A stretch of DNA of 64,000 nucleotides from an uncultured Oceanospirillaceae bacterium (GCA_937136055.1 CAKZOD010000022.1:1-64000), one strand, 5' to 3'; counted from the stretch's first letter, positions 1 to 8,606 are shown. Notes: generated by a model not told the origin, from the sequence alone. Numbers and translations: made by a program.

Positions 1-1
1 T

Positions 2-46
2 AGCGATATCATTGGCAATAGCACAAAAACACCTAATGAAGGCTAG
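2..46 (+). CDS. possible 3' tail of an upstream gene (partial)
   Basis: One frame is open from the window edge to a TAG at 44-46, giving 14 codons ending in PNEG. In polar-flagellum loci flgJ normally precedes flgK, so this could be its last codons. A second frame is also open to 53, so the assignment rests on gene order only and is weak. Confidence 0.2.
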   Translation, partial: SDIIGNSTKTPNEG

Positions 47-60
47 CTTTTAGCCGATAT
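34..60 (+). promoter_or_regulatory. putative sigma-28 (FliA) promoter of flgK
   Basis: TAAT at 34-37 and GCCGATAT at 53-60 are separated by exactly 15 bases. The known FliA consensus is TAAA-N15-GCCGATAA, so the -10 element matches at seven of eight positions. FlgK is a late, FliA-dependent gene in many flagellates, and fliA itself lies near the right end of this window. The site lies about 100 bases upstream of the flgK start. Confidence 0.6.
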
Positions 61-123
61 AAATATGAATACTTTGCTGTTATTTTACTTAAATATTAAC
101 TAGCAGAGGCACTGATTTGGAAG

Positions 124-145
124 GTGGATATTAATTAATATCCAC
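124..145. promoter_or_regulatory. 22-bp perfect palindrome in the flgK leader
   Basis: The stretch from GTGGATAT to ATATCCAC is a perfect 22-base palindrome ending one base before the Shine-Dalgarno AGGAGG (147-152). In RNA it would fold as a nine-base-pair stem with a four-base loop. It may be an operator or a leader hairpin that affects ribosome access. No regulator can be named. Confidence 0.55.
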
Positions 146-156
146 TAGGAGGTAAG

Positions 157-2205
157 ATGGCGTTTAATTTACTCAATATTGGTAGTCAAGCTGTATTAGC
201 TAACAGAACAGCATTAACGACAGTCAGCCAGAATATTGCTAATGCGAGCACTGAAGGTTATTCGAGGCAGAATGCCCATTTTGTTTCTGTAAATGGCCGT
301 CAAGGTACTCACATACAAGATATTGACCGTGCAACCGATCAGTTTATTTCACGTCAATATTGGTCTGATATCTCAAGTTTTAAGAGCTTGAATTTAACAG
401 ATAATTTGATCAGTAAAACAGATAATCTTTTAGCATCAAGTAGCACAAGTATATCGGCTCAATTAGATACCTATTTTAAGTCAATGCAAAACGCTGTTGA
501 TGATCCAACATCTTTGGCAAATAGACAATTATATATAGAAGAAACCGCTGCGCTCACAAGACGTTTTAATAATCTTTCAGATCAGTTAATGGTTCAAAAT
601 GATTCTGTGAACGCCACAATGAAAGCGGCAACGGGTAATTTGAGTGAATATGCAGCGTCTGTAGCGCAATTGAATGATCAAATTCAACAGCTTACAAGCA
701 AAGGGCAGCCTGTTAATGAGTTAAAAGACCAACGTGACGTGCTCGTTAATAAAATAGCTGGATTAGTTGATATTAATGTTGTTCAACAAGGTGAACAGTA
801 CAATATGTTCATTGGTAACGGTCAACCTTTAGTTGTTGGAAGTACAGTGAATAATGTGGAATTACGTACTGGTAATCCTGATAGTTCACAGCCTCAGGTC
901 TTTCTTAAGATGTCTGGCTCTGAAATGAATATCACACAGCAAGTTTCAGGTGGTGTTTTAGGGGGGGTGAAAGAGTTTCGCAACAATGTATTAAACCCCA
1001 GTTTAAATGAGCTTGGCCGGATTGCCTTGACACTAGCTGATGAGACGAATACGCAACACAAGAAAGGAATGACCCTGGAGAATGAATTAGGGGGCAATGT
1101 ATTTACCGATAAAAATGATACCGCTATCATGCGTAACCGATTGAAAGCTAATACAGGCAATGTATCTACAGTCAATACAGCCTACGTAAATATTCAAGAT
1201 GTCTCAAAGTTATCAACTGATGATTATGAGATGGTCGTTAATGATAACAATGAGCTACTATTAAGGCGTCAGCCATCAGGTTCAGTTGTTAATTTAAATA
1301 AAGTCACTACTGCGCCTAGTCCTCCTTCTAGTATGCCAGATAATAGCTACTATTTAGATTCTAAAACAGGCAAGCTAAATGCCAAGTTTGATGGTGTGTT
1401 AGTTGCTGTTGAGGCGAATGGCTTTTTTAGTGTTGGTGATAAATTTGTAGTACAGCCCACACGTAATGCAGCCTCAGAAATAAAAAGCGTATTAACGGAC
1501 GCGAAACAAGTTGCCTTGGCTAGCCCCGTTCGAATTACAACAAATCCTAGTAATAAAGGCACTGCTGTAGCAACGGTTGAAGTAACGAATCCAGACGGGA
1601 CATCATTCTTAGGTTCATCCAATAGTGGAAAATTAGACCCGCCGGTTGAAATTGTATTTGATAATTCTACTAGCCCAATCAAATACACTGTTTTCAACGT
1701 TTCAAACCCATTGGATCCTAAGCCGATGCCATTAGACCCAGCGAACCCTCTAGTGATAAAAAATGACTATGTCGCGGGCAAAGCAATCGTTATCCCTGGG
1801 CCTGTAGCAGCGACAGATGCGGGTTATAGTGTAACAATCAAAAACGAGCCAAAAGCGGGTGATCGATTTAGTTTTGATTACAACAAGGATGGAGTCTCAG
1901 ATAACAAAAACGCGCTCGCATTGTCTGCGATACAGACTAAAAAGTTGCTCCCTAATGGCTCTTTGCAAGATCACTACTCTAAAATTGTAGAGACAGTTGG
2001 AGCGAAAGCCGCTGCTGGTAAGATTAATCTTACAGCTAGTGAAGCAGTGATGAAGAGCACTAAGGCGTCACTGGCTAGTGTAATTGGTGTGAATTTAGAT
2101 GAAGAAGCAGCGCGCCTGGTTCAGTTCCAACAAGCTTATCAAGCATCAGCTAGGCTTATTACAACCTCGCAAACGTTGTTTGATACCTTGATGCAGAGTT
2201 TTTAA
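157..2205 (+). CDS. flgK: flagellar hook-associated protein 1 (FlgK)
   Basis: FlgK is the first hook-filament junction protein; it is exported by the flagellar type III system and polymerises on the hook tip. The N-terminus carries the rod/hook signature NIANASTEGYSRQ (about residues 27-39). The C-terminus has the matching coiled D0 helix, including LVQFQQAYQASARL, ending in TLMQSF. At 682 residues it is longer than the roughly 550-residue enteric protein, with the extra length in the variable middle part (about residues 330-600). AGGAGG at 147-152 fixes the ATG at 157. It is followed by flgL after 182 bases and is probably transcribed from the sigma-28-like site at 34-60. Confidence 0.95.
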   Translation: MAFNLLNIGSQAVLANRTALTTVSQNIANASTEGYSRQNAHFVSVNGRQGTHIQDIDRATDQFISRQYWSDISSFKSLNLTDNLISKTDNLLASSSTSISAQLDTYFKSMQNAVDDPTSLANRQLYIEETAALTRRFNNLSDQLMVQNDSVNATMKAATGNLSEYAASVAQLNDQIQQLTSKGQPVNELKDQRDVLVNKIAGLVDINVVQQGEQYNMFIGNGQPLVVGSTVNNVELRTGNPDSSQPQVFLKMSGSEMNITQQVSGGVLGGVKEFRNNVLNPSLNELGRIALTLADETNTQHKKGMTLENELGGNVFTDKNDTAIMRNRLKANTGNVSTVNTAYVNIQDVSKLSTDDYEMVVNDNNELLLRRQPSGSVVNLNKVTTAPSPPSSMPDNSYYLDSKTGKLNAKFDGVLVAVEANGFFSVGDKFVVQPTRNAASEIKSVLTDAKQVALASPVRITTNPSNKGTAVATVEVTNPDGTSFLGSSNSGKLDPPVEIVFDNSTSPIKYTVFNVSNPLDPKPMPLDPANPLVIKNDYVAGKAIVIPGPVAATDAGYSVTIKNEPKAGDRFSFDYNKDGVSDNKNALALSAIQTKKLLPNGSLQDHYSKIVETVGAKAAAGKINLTASEAVMKSTKASLASVIGVNLDEEAARLVQFQQAYQASARLITTSQTLFDTLMQSF

Positions 2206-2290
2206 AATTAAGAATAAGCTACAGAGCTAGAAAACTATAAGCTAAAAGAGCAAACAATTGGTTTGACAGAGCTGGTTGGTTTTACAATGA

Positions 2291-2360
2291 ATAGCTCATA
2301 GCTCATAGCTCATAGCTCATAGCTCATAGCTCATAGCTCATAGCTCATAGCTCATAGCTC
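2291..2360. repeat. tandem heptamer repeat, ten perfect copies of ATAGCTC
   Basis: Ten identical seven-base units run without interruption between flgK and flgL, followed by a degenerate partial unit (ACAGCT). The array stops 15 bases before the flgL Shine-Dalgarno AGGAG at 2376-2380. It lies in no recognisable gene. Perfect short tandem arrays change copy number by replication slippage, so this could be length-variable between strains. Confidence 0.95.
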
Positions 2361-2387
2361 ACAGCTGGTTTTTTTAGGAGATTTATT

Positions 2388-3668
2388 ATGTTACGTGTTA
2401 CTACCCAGCAGCAATTTGCTACTTCGATCGACAATATGCAAAAATCAAATGTTAAGTTAGATCATTTGCAACAGCAGATTTCGACTGGTAAGCGTATCAT
2501 GCAACCGTCTGATGATCCGGTAGCGGCAGCCCAAGTTTTGAAGCTTGAGCGTGAGTTAGCACAATACGACAAATTTGATATTAATATCAAAGCTGTCGAT
2601 AGACGCTTAACGTTACAAGAATCGGTAATGCAGTCATTTAGGACATCGTTGAATAGGGTGAAAGAGCTAACAATACAAGGTTCCACAGGCACATTAACTG
2701 ACAGTGATCGTGCTTCTATTGCCGTAAACCTTAAAGAAGAAGCCGATTTTATGGCTGGTTTAATGAATACTAAGGATAGCCAAGGCGAGTACATATTCTC
2801 AGGATCAAAGGGGAATACTAAGCCGTATGAAAAGCAGCCTGATGGTAGTTATGATTATCAAGGCGATGATGGGCAGCGCAAAATTCAAGTGTCCAGTGAT
2901 TTGTTTATACCCTCTAATGACTCAGGACAATATTTATTTGAATCGGTAGCAACTGATTTAAACACCACAGTAAAAGGCACATTTGCATCACGGAATCCTG
3001 TTTCAACACCTGTAGTTTCTGCTGTTAAATTTGAAAACCAAGCTTCACAAGATAAATTTACAAAAGAGGCAGGGGGCTTAGGAGATTTGTCAGTCACGGT
3101 TGGTGGCGTAGCTGGCGCTTTAACGTATTCAGTAGTTGATAGCAAAGGCAGTCCTGTCTTGGATAAGAATGGAGCCGCTATAGCAGGTACTGCAAATGCA
3201 GCTGGAGAGGTTGAATTTTTTGGTATGAAGCTGACACTTGCTGTACCACCAACACCTGCATTTGCAGGAAGCAATGTCAATAAATTACATACAGCTCCCG
3301 TTCAGAAAAACATTCTGGATGTAGTGCAAGATTTTGCTAAAGCATTGGAAGTGCCACAAACAGACCAAGCAAAGAAGGATGACTTTGCAAAGGCAACCAC
3401 AAAAATGTTTGAAAACTGGGATCAGGCATCAGAGCGAAATATAGAAAGTGTTACCCAGCTAGGTTCGAGGCTAAGTTTTATGGAGAAAGTTAAAAGTAAT
3501 AATTTAGATTTTACGCTTTTTGCTAAAACTAGCTTGAGTAGTATTCAAGATGTCGATATGCCAGAGGCTATTAGTAAATTTAAATTAGAAGAAATTACCT
3601 TGCAAGCTTCCCAGCAGATCTTCGGGCGTTTGTCAGCACTAAGTTTATTTGATCATATTCAAGGTTGA
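2388..3668 (+). CDS. flgL: flagellar hook-associated protein 3 (FlgL)
   Basis: FlgL is the second junction protein between hook and filament. The N-terminus MLRVTTQQQFATSI and the segment QISTGKRIMQPSDDP (about residues 30-44) are the conserved flagellin-like D0/D1 region of HAP3. The C-terminus (LEEITLQASQQIFGRLSALSLF) is the paired helix. It has 426 residues, within the range of Pseudomonas-type FlgL, with the variable domain in the middle. AGGAG at 2376-2380 precedes the ATG by seven bases. It sits between flgK and flagellin as in other polar-flagellum loci, but with a heptamer array directly upstream. Confidence 0.94.
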   Translation: MLRVTTQQQFATSIDNMQKSNVKLDHLQQQISTGKRIMQPSDDPVAAAQVLKLERELAQYDKFDINIKAVDRRLTLQESVMQSFRTSLNRVKELTIQGSTGTLTDSDRASIAVNLKEEADFMAGLMNTKDSQGEYIFSGSKGNTKPYEKQPDGSYDYQGDDGQRKIQVSSDLFIPSNDSGQYLFESVATDLNTTVKGTFASRNPVSTPVVSAVKFENQASQDKFTKEAGGLGDLSVTVGGVAGALTYSVVDSKGSPVLDKNGAAIAGTANAAGEVEFFGMKLTLAVPPTPAFAGSNVNKLHTAPVQKNILDVVQDFAKALEVPQTDQAKKDDFAKATTKMFENWDQASERNIESVTQLGSRLSFMEKVKSNNLDFTLFAKTSLSSIQDVDMPEAISKFKLEEITLQASQQIFGRLSALSLFDHIQG

Positions 3669-3670
3669 TT

Positions 3671-3973
3671 CTATTGATTGTAAGCTTGATTCATTTTCTT
3701 TGATTTATTGGTCTGTTTGATTTCAGAAAGAAGCTCATCTTTCCTGCAATTGGCTAGAATTGAAAGTTTGTGATCGACAGCTTGAATGTGTGAACTAATA
3801 TCGGCTATCTGTTGAGATTGAATAGGATCCTCAGGTAGCTTCTGCTTTAGGATTTGTTTCATCAAGAGCTCCCTTTTCGATTGTAAGTTTTCAGCTGCGT
3901 CCCAGTCCCCGTTCTCACTTGCTGCTAAAGTGCTGTCTGTTAATTTAGAAAACTCATTCAAAAGATCTATCAT
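3671..3973 (-). CDS. FliT-like flagellar chaperone candidate
   Basis: This is a 100-residue, helix-rich, charged protein starting MIDLLNEFSKLT. The pattern DSTLAASENGDWDAAENLQSKRELL (about residues 12-36) resembles FliT proteins, which have a gDW-x(n)-L-x-x-R-R/E-x-LL helix and act as export chaperones for the cap protein FliD. A longer frame opens upstream to 4135, but its extra N-terminus is low-complexity F/Y/I/L sequence, so the ATG at 3973 is preferred; the Shine-Dalgarno is weak. It is on the strand opposite to flgL and fliC and ends two bases after flgL, which is unusual because fliT normally follows fliS. The family call is by pattern only. Confidence 0.45.
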   Translation of the reverse strand: MIDLLNEFSKLTDSTLAASENGDWDAAENLQSKRELLMKQILKQKLPEDPIQSQQIADISSHIQAVDHKLSILANCRKDELLSEIKQTNKSKKMNQAYNQ

Positions 3974-4090
3974 TTTAGTTACCCAGTAAAAAAGCGAGAA
4001 AAAGCTAAAGCAAAGTATAGCGCAGTCGTTAACTATATTTAAGGTAGCTATTTTAGTTTTAAAAAAATAGTGAAATAAATATATAAAGGC

Positions 4091-4117
4091 TAAAGATTGT
4101 TTATTTGAGGTCGTTAT
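4091..4117 (+). promoter_or_regulatory. putative sigma-28 (FliA) promoter of fliC
   Basis: TAAA at 4091-4094 and GTCGTTAT at 4110-4117 are spaced by exactly 15 bases. The -35 element is perfect and the -10 element matches the FliA consensus GCCGATAA at five of eight positions. Flagellin genes are the classic FliA targets. The predicted leader is about 85 bases and includes a hairpin. Confidence 0.6.
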
Positions 4118-4132
4118 AGTCTTTATGTAAAG

Positions 4133-4158
4133 CATCCATTGAGCTTTTTCAGTGGATG
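4133..4158 (+). other. stem-loop in the fliC leader
   Basis: CATCCATTGA (4133-4142) pairs with TCAGTGGATG (4149-4158) over ten base pairs, with one G-U pair and a six-base loop. There is no T-tract after it, so it is unlikely to be a terminator. It lies between the predicted promoter and the fliC Shine-Dalgarno (4195-4200), where leader hairpins commonly stabilise flagellin mRNA. Confidence 0.6.
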
Positions 4159-4207
4159 GAAGTAAAAAGTATCAGCTAATAAAGCTGGTCGTTTGAGGAG
4201 AAGTCTC

Positions 4208-5977
4208 ATGGCAATGGTAATCAATTCTAACATTCAGTCGTTAAATGCACAGCGTCACCTAAGCAATTCTTTGTCTGCGCAAAATACTGCAACTGAACGT
4301 TTATCTAGCGGGTTACGTATTAACTCAGCTAAGGATGATGCAGCTGGCCTAGCAATTGCAAACCGTATGACATCGCAAGTACAGGGCTTAAACCAAGCTG
4401 TACGTAATGCGAACGATGGTTCTGCACTTATTCAAACTGCTGAAGGTGGTTTAGAAGAAATGACAAACATCATGCAACGTATGCGTGAATTGTCAATTCA
4501 ATCAGCTAACGGAACTTACGATACAGGTAACCGTAATACGCTAAACGCTGAAGTAAAACAGCTTAAAATGGAAATTGACAGAATAGCTGAGACTACTAGC
4601 TTTAACGGCCAGAATATCCTAGATGGCTCTTTAGGCGAAATAGATCTTCAGGTTGGTGAAAATGCTAACCAAACTATTGCATTAGATATTGATAGTCTAA
4701 AGACAAATAATTTGGGTGCTAATGGTGGTGATCTAGTTGGTACAGCTGGCACAGGATCTTTATTAACTACTCTTCAAGCTGTATCTGCATCAGGTGCAGC
4801 TTTCTTAGAAATAAATGGCGATAAAGTTCAAGCGCTGACAGGTGCAGAAGTTGCTACTTTAGACGATGCAGTGAGCAAATTAGATGAAAGCGTTGCAGGT
4901 GTGAAAGTTTCCGCTTTTGTTGAACTTGAGTCGGACATTGTAATTGATGGGGGTAATGGTGCACTTTCTGGAGCTGATGAACTGATAATCACTGTTAAAG
5001 CATCTAACTCAAGCTCACAAAGTAATGTTATTAATATTCAAGACACTACAGACTTGAAGGATCTTGTTGCTCAAATTAATGAAAAAGGTGGTGATGTTGT
5101 TCAAGCATCGATAAACGATGATGGCCGCTTGGTTATTTCTAGTAGTACTGCAGAAAACATAGCTGTCACAGGTAATGGTGACGGTCTTAAAAAGGCTGGT
5201 TTTTCTAGTGATACAACACAGCAAGCACAATTGAAGTTCGAAATCACAGATTCGGATATTAAAGAATTAAAAGTAAGTAATGGTACTGGTACTTTAAGTC
5301 TTGGAACTATCGGTTTAAATGAAATTGATGGGAATAAGGTCATAGGTGGTGCTGCTACAGGTACAGGGGCGGCTTTGCAATTAGAGGCTGATCAAATTGT
5401 CATTAATGGAGTTTCAATCGCAGCAGGAACAGGCCAAGCTATGGCAGACACTGCCGCTGCAATCAATAGGCAGAGTACTGAGGCAGGTGTAATTGCTTCA
5501 GTTAACACTTCAGGAGAATTAGAACTAACTTCATTGGATGCAGATAAGTCGATCAAAATTGAAGCTGGCGCTGGTGCAACAGGAAATACAGCTCATGATC
5601 GTGAAGTGAACATGCAGGGGGCAACTGGTCTTAGAGCGACAAACGAAGCAGATTCTACTTCAAGTACTATTGCTTCTATTGATATCTCTACTGCAGAAGG
5701 TGCGCAGCGTGCAATTTCAATACTTGATGAAGGTATTAAGCAGGTAAGTGAAGAACGTGGTAATCTTGGTGCTGTCGCCAACCGTCTTGACTACACTACA
5801 AGAAATTTGTCAAATATATCTGAAAATGCAGCATCTGCTAAATCGCAAATTATGGATGCAGACTTTGCTGCTGAATCAGCTAATTTGTCCCGTGCGCAAG
5901 TGCTTCAACAAGCAGGTAACGCGATGTTAGCTCAAGCTAACTCTCGTCCACAGCAGGTGTTGTCGCTACTTCAGTAA
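4208..5977 (+). CDS. fliC: flagellin
   Basis: This is the filament subunit, the only flagellin in the window. The start MAMVINSNIQSLNAQ at ATG 4208 is the canonical flagellin N-terminus, with GAGGAG at 4195-4200; a start 15 bases further up would add MRRSL and has no ribosome site. The D0/D1 region (RLSSGLRINSAKDDAAGLAI, about residues 32-51) and the C-terminal half (ERGNLGAVANRL, ending in LSLLQ) are well conserved. The protein has 589 residues, so residues about 170-480 form a large surface-exposed variable domain rich in Ser, Thr, Ala and Gly. That domain is the likely target of the Maf/pseudaminic-acid genes downstream. Confidence 0.97.
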   Translation: MAMVINSNIQSLNAQRHLSNSLSAQNTATERLSSGLRINSAKDDAAGLAIANRMTSQVQGLNQAVRNANDGSALIQTAEGGLEEMTNIMQRMRELSIQSANGTYDTGNRNTLNAEVKQLKMEIDRIAETTSFNGQNILDGSLGEIDLQVGENANQTIALDIDSLKTNNLGANGGDLVGTAGTGSLLTTLQAVSASGAAFLEINGDKVQALTGAEVATLDDAVSKLDESVAGVKVSAFVELESDIVIDGGNGALSGADELIITVKASNSSSQSNVINIQDTTDLKDLVAQINEKGGDVVQASINDDGRLVISSSTAENIAVTGNGDGLKKAGFSSDTTQQAQLKFEITDSDIKELKVSNGTGTLSLGTIGLNEIDGNKVIGGAATGTGAALQLEADQIVINGVSIAAGTGQAMADTAAAINRQSTEAGVIASVNTSGELELTSLDADKSIKIEAGAGATGNTAHDREVNMQGATGLRATNEADSTSSTIASIDISTAEGAQRAISILDEGIKQVSEERGNLGAVANRLDYTTRNLSNISENAASAKSQIMDADFAAESANLSRAQVLQQAGNAMLAQANSRPQQVLSLLQ

Positions 5978-5987
5978 TATAAAAATT

Positions 5988-6021
5988 GAGTAATGCTCTC
6001 TGTTATTAGAGAGTATTACTC
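5988..6021 (+). other. stem-loop between fliC and flaG
   Basis: GAGTAATGCTCTC (5988-6000) pairs with GAGAGTATTACTC (6009-6021), 13 base pairs with one G-U pair and an eight-base loop. It starts 11 bases after the fliC stop and ends directly before the flaG Shine-Dalgarno GGGAGGA (6022-6028). It lacks a T-tract. It probably protects the 3' end of abundant fliC mRNA and lowers read-through or translation of flaG. Confidence 0.65.
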
Positions 6022-6032
6022 GGGAGGACCTT

Positions 6033-6413
6033 ATGTCCGTTGAATCGATAAACAACTCTTCTACAGTAGTACAACAATCAAGTTTGCAAAATGTTGGAAA
6101 AGTAAATGAGGTAGCTAAAGATTCTACGTCGAGTTCTCAGGTAAATTCGTCAAACAGTGGCAGTGAAGCTAGTACTGCTATCGTAGAAAAGGAAGAACTA
6201 CAAAGTGCGGTGACTAAACTGAATGATTTTATGCAGAATAGCCCACAGCGCAATCTTAGTTTTTCTGTTGATGAAAGTACCAAAGACTTGGTAGTAGTTG
6301 TCACAGATAAATTAACTGACGAAGTGATTAAGCAAATGCCGACTAAAGAGGCATTAGCAGTCGCTAAACAAATAGAGAGCATGTTGGGATTGATTCTCAA
6401 TGATAAAGCTTAA
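6033..6413 (+). CDS. flaG: FlaG family flagellar protein
   Basis: FlaG proteins are small cytoplasmic proteins encoded beside flagellin that influence filament length. The C-terminal half has the family pattern: LNDFMQNSPQRNLSFSVDE, a VVVVTD strand, then DEVIKQMPTKEALAVAKQ (about residues 62-113). The N-terminal 50 residues are Ser/Val/Asn-rich and poorly ordered, as is usual. The length, 126 residues, is normal. GGGAGGA at 6022-6028 supports ATG 6033. A hairpin precedes it and a strong terminator follows, so it closes the fliC transcript. Confidence 0.9.
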   Translation: MSVESINNSSTVVQQSSLQNVGKVNEVAKDSTSSSQVNSSNSGSEASTAIVEKEELQSAVTKLNDFMQNSPQRNLSFSVDESTKDLVVVVTDKLTDEVIKQMPTKEALAVAKQIESMLGLILNDKA

Positions 6414-6416
6414 ATG

Positions 6417-6455
6417 AAACCGAATGCACAATATTGCATTCGGTTTTTTTATTTT
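6417..6455 (+). terminator. intrinsic terminator after flaG
   Basis: AAACCGAATGCA (6417-6428) pairs perfectly with TGCATTCGGTTT (6435-6446), a 12-base-pair stem with a six-base loop, followed by TTTTATTTT. It ends the fliC-flaG unit and separates it from fliD. Confidence 0.92.
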
Positions 6456-6556
6456 AGGAACGTATAATAAATAAAGAGCATACGGTGTGTTTTGTTTATT
6501 GTATTAATCTAATTTTATAGAAAGTAGTTTCAATTGGTGTTTAAAGGGGAAGTTTC

Positions 6557-8584
6557 ATGGCAACTAATATATTGGCATCTCTAGGAAGTCCGTCAGGTTT
6601 AGATACGAAGAAGCTTGTCACCGATTTAGTTGCGGCACAGAAGGCACCAGCCCAAGGAAGAATTGATAGTAAATTAGAAAAGCATGATGCTCAAGTGTCG
6701 GCATATGGGTTATTAAAGAGCGCCCTTACGGAGTTTCAAAAAGCAGTTACCCCTTTAGCCGATCCAAACCTATTCCAAGCTAAATCCATTAATGTACCCA
6801 CTACTGATGTTGTATCGTTTAATTCCTTGAAAGCGCAAGCTCCTGCAGGAAACTACCAGATAGAGGTTGAGAAAATTGCAAAAAACCAATCTCTAGCTAT
6901 AAATACAACTGAAACAGATGCAAATGCTGCGCTGGGTAAATCAGGTAAGCTTACGTTTAAAACGGGAGAGTGGTCTTACGATGGTACAGGAAAACCAGAT
7001 ACATTAACGGTTAACCCGAATACTCCTGCATTTGATATTGACATATCTGTTGATGACAGTTTAACAACTATTGCAAAGAAAATTAATGATGCCGATTCAA
7101 AAGTACAGGCTTCGGTGCTACAAATTGATGGTAAGTTTCAGCTGCTTATTACAGCGGAGCCTGGCGTTAAAAATGCCTTAGAAATTACAACAGATAATAC
7201 AGCTGATCTATCAGGGTTTGAGTTTAATAAAAACCAAAATGCGAGTGTCGAAGAGACTCAAAAAGGGCAAGATGCTCAGTTTAAATTAAATGGTTTACCT
7301 GTCACACGAGAAAGTAATACGATATCAGATGTGATTGATGGCTTGGATTTTACGCTAAATAAAGCAGATGCAGGTAATACAATATCTTTTTCTATATCGC
7401 AAGATAAGACGAGTGCCGAAACAGCAATTAAAGGGTTGGTTGAAGCTTACAATCTACTACAGAAAACGATGAATTCTTTAACGGGCGTTTCTAAAAATGA
7501 TAAAAACGAGCTTGTCAGAGGTGGTTTGTCTACAGATGGAGCAGCTAAAAACTTAGTTTCTTTAATAAAACAGACTCTGACGAACACTGTTCAAGGGTTA
7601 TCTAATACAGATTCATACAGTACATTAGGTTCAGTAGGTGTTAACACAGAAAAAGATGGAACACTTAAGATTGATGATGAACAGTTTAATTTAGTTATCA
7701 AAAACGATTTCGATAAATTGGCTGGCTTATTTGGTATAAATACAACGAGCTCTAGTAATTTTATTGAGCTCAACACTGGGAGCTTTGCAGCTCAGGCGGT
7801 TGCTGGTGAATATAAGGTTGACATTACAAAGGCTCCGGCTAAGGGGTATATTTCCGGAACCTCCGCTATTGATCCTAATATGTCCGTTGGTAGTAATAGC
7901 TTTACAATCGAAGTCAATGGCATTAAAAGCAATAGTATTACTTTGAGTCAGAATTATTCATCCTCTGAGGCAATGGCAGCAGATCTTCAGAGTTTAATTA
8001 ATGGTGATGAAAAACTGAAAGGTGCTAACTATAAAGTTGCAGTCACTATTGAAGGGGGAAAGCTAAAAATAACCTCTGATGAATATGGAAGCTCATCAAA
8101 AATAAATCTAACAGCAGCATCTCCTGACTTCGGTGCGAAATTAGGCTTGGATGCTACAACCGTTGGGACTGCGGGGGTAGATGCACAAGGAACGATTAAC
8201 GGTGTTAAAGCGTTAGGGGCGGGAAATGTGCTATTGCCTGCATTAGGTACAGATGCTTATGGTTTAAACCTAACAGTCAAGGAAGATGTCGTTTTAGGCG
8301 AGTATAGTGTGAACTTTACTCGTGGTTTAGCGGGCGGGTTATCTTTGTTAATAAGTAGTGCTCTTTCTGAGAATGGGCAAATTAGCAAAAGCGAATCTTC
8401 CTTAGAGCAGCAAAAGAAGGTGTTAGGCGTAGATCAAGAAAATTTAGATAGAAAAATGACTGCTTACCAGCAGCGTTTATCACGTCAATACGCTGCAATG
8501 GAAAAGATTGTAGCGAGTCTGAAACAGACTGAGAATCAACTGACAGGGTTAGTTGATCGACTCCCATTTACAGCAAAGAAATAA
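6557..8584 (+). CDS. fliD: flagellar filament cap protein (FliD, HAP2)
   Basis: FliD forms the cap that folds flagellin at the growing filament tip. The N-terminus (GSPSGLDTKKLVTDLVAAQKA, about residues 10-30) is the conserved FliD D0 signature, and the C-terminal coiled coil (about residues 610-675, SLEQQKKVLG then AYQQRLSRQYAAMEK) matches the FliD_C end. It has 675 residues, longer than the enteric protein (about 470), with an enlarged middle domain. AGGGGA at 6545-6550 precedes the ATG. fliS follows after 22 bases. The 100-base gap upstream has no convincing sigma-28 or sigma-54 site. Confidence 0.95.
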   Translation: MATNILASLGSPSGLDTKKLVTDLVAAQKAPAQGRIDSKLEKHDAQVSAYGLLKSALTEFQKAVTPLADPNLFQAKSINVPTTDVVSFNSLKAQAPAGNYQIEVEKIAKNQSLAINTTETDANAALGKSGKLTFKTGEWSYDGTGKPDTLTVNPNTPAFDIDISVDDSLTTIAKKINDADSKVQASVLQIDGKFQLLITAEPGVKNALEITTDNTADLSGFEFNKNQNASVEETQKGQDAQFKLNGLPVTRESNTISDVIDGLDFTLNKADAGNTISFSISQDKTSAETAIKGLVEAYNLLQKTMNSLTGVSKNDKNELVRGGLSTDGAAKNLVSLIKQTLTNTVQGLSNTDSYSTLGSVGVNTEKDGTLKIDDEQFNLVIKNDFDKLAGLFGINTTSSSNFIELNTGSFAAQAVAGEYKVDITKAPAKGYISGTSAIDPNMSVGSNSFTIEVNGIKSNSITLSQNYSSSEAMAADLQSLINGDEKLKGANYKVAVTIEGGKLKITSDEYGSSSKINLTAASPDFGAKLGLDATTVGTAGVDAQGTINGVKALGAGNVLLPALGTDAYGLNLTVKEDVVLGEYSVNFTRGLAGGLSLLISSALSENGQISKSESSLEQQKKVLGVDQENLDRKMTAYQQRLSRQYAAMEKIVASLKQTENQLTGLVDRLPFTAKK

Positions 8585-8606
8585 CAACACTTTTTGAGGT
8601 TATAGT

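Noticed and set aside
2291..2360. CRISPR-like array
   Set aside because: Units are seven bases long and contiguous with no spacers, so this is a simple tandem repeat.
3974..4135. 154-residue form of the minus-strand ORF between flgL and fliC
   Set aside because: The first 54 residues are low-complexity hydrophobic/aromatic sequence with no ribosome site; the internal ATG at 3973 gives a compact FliT-like protein.
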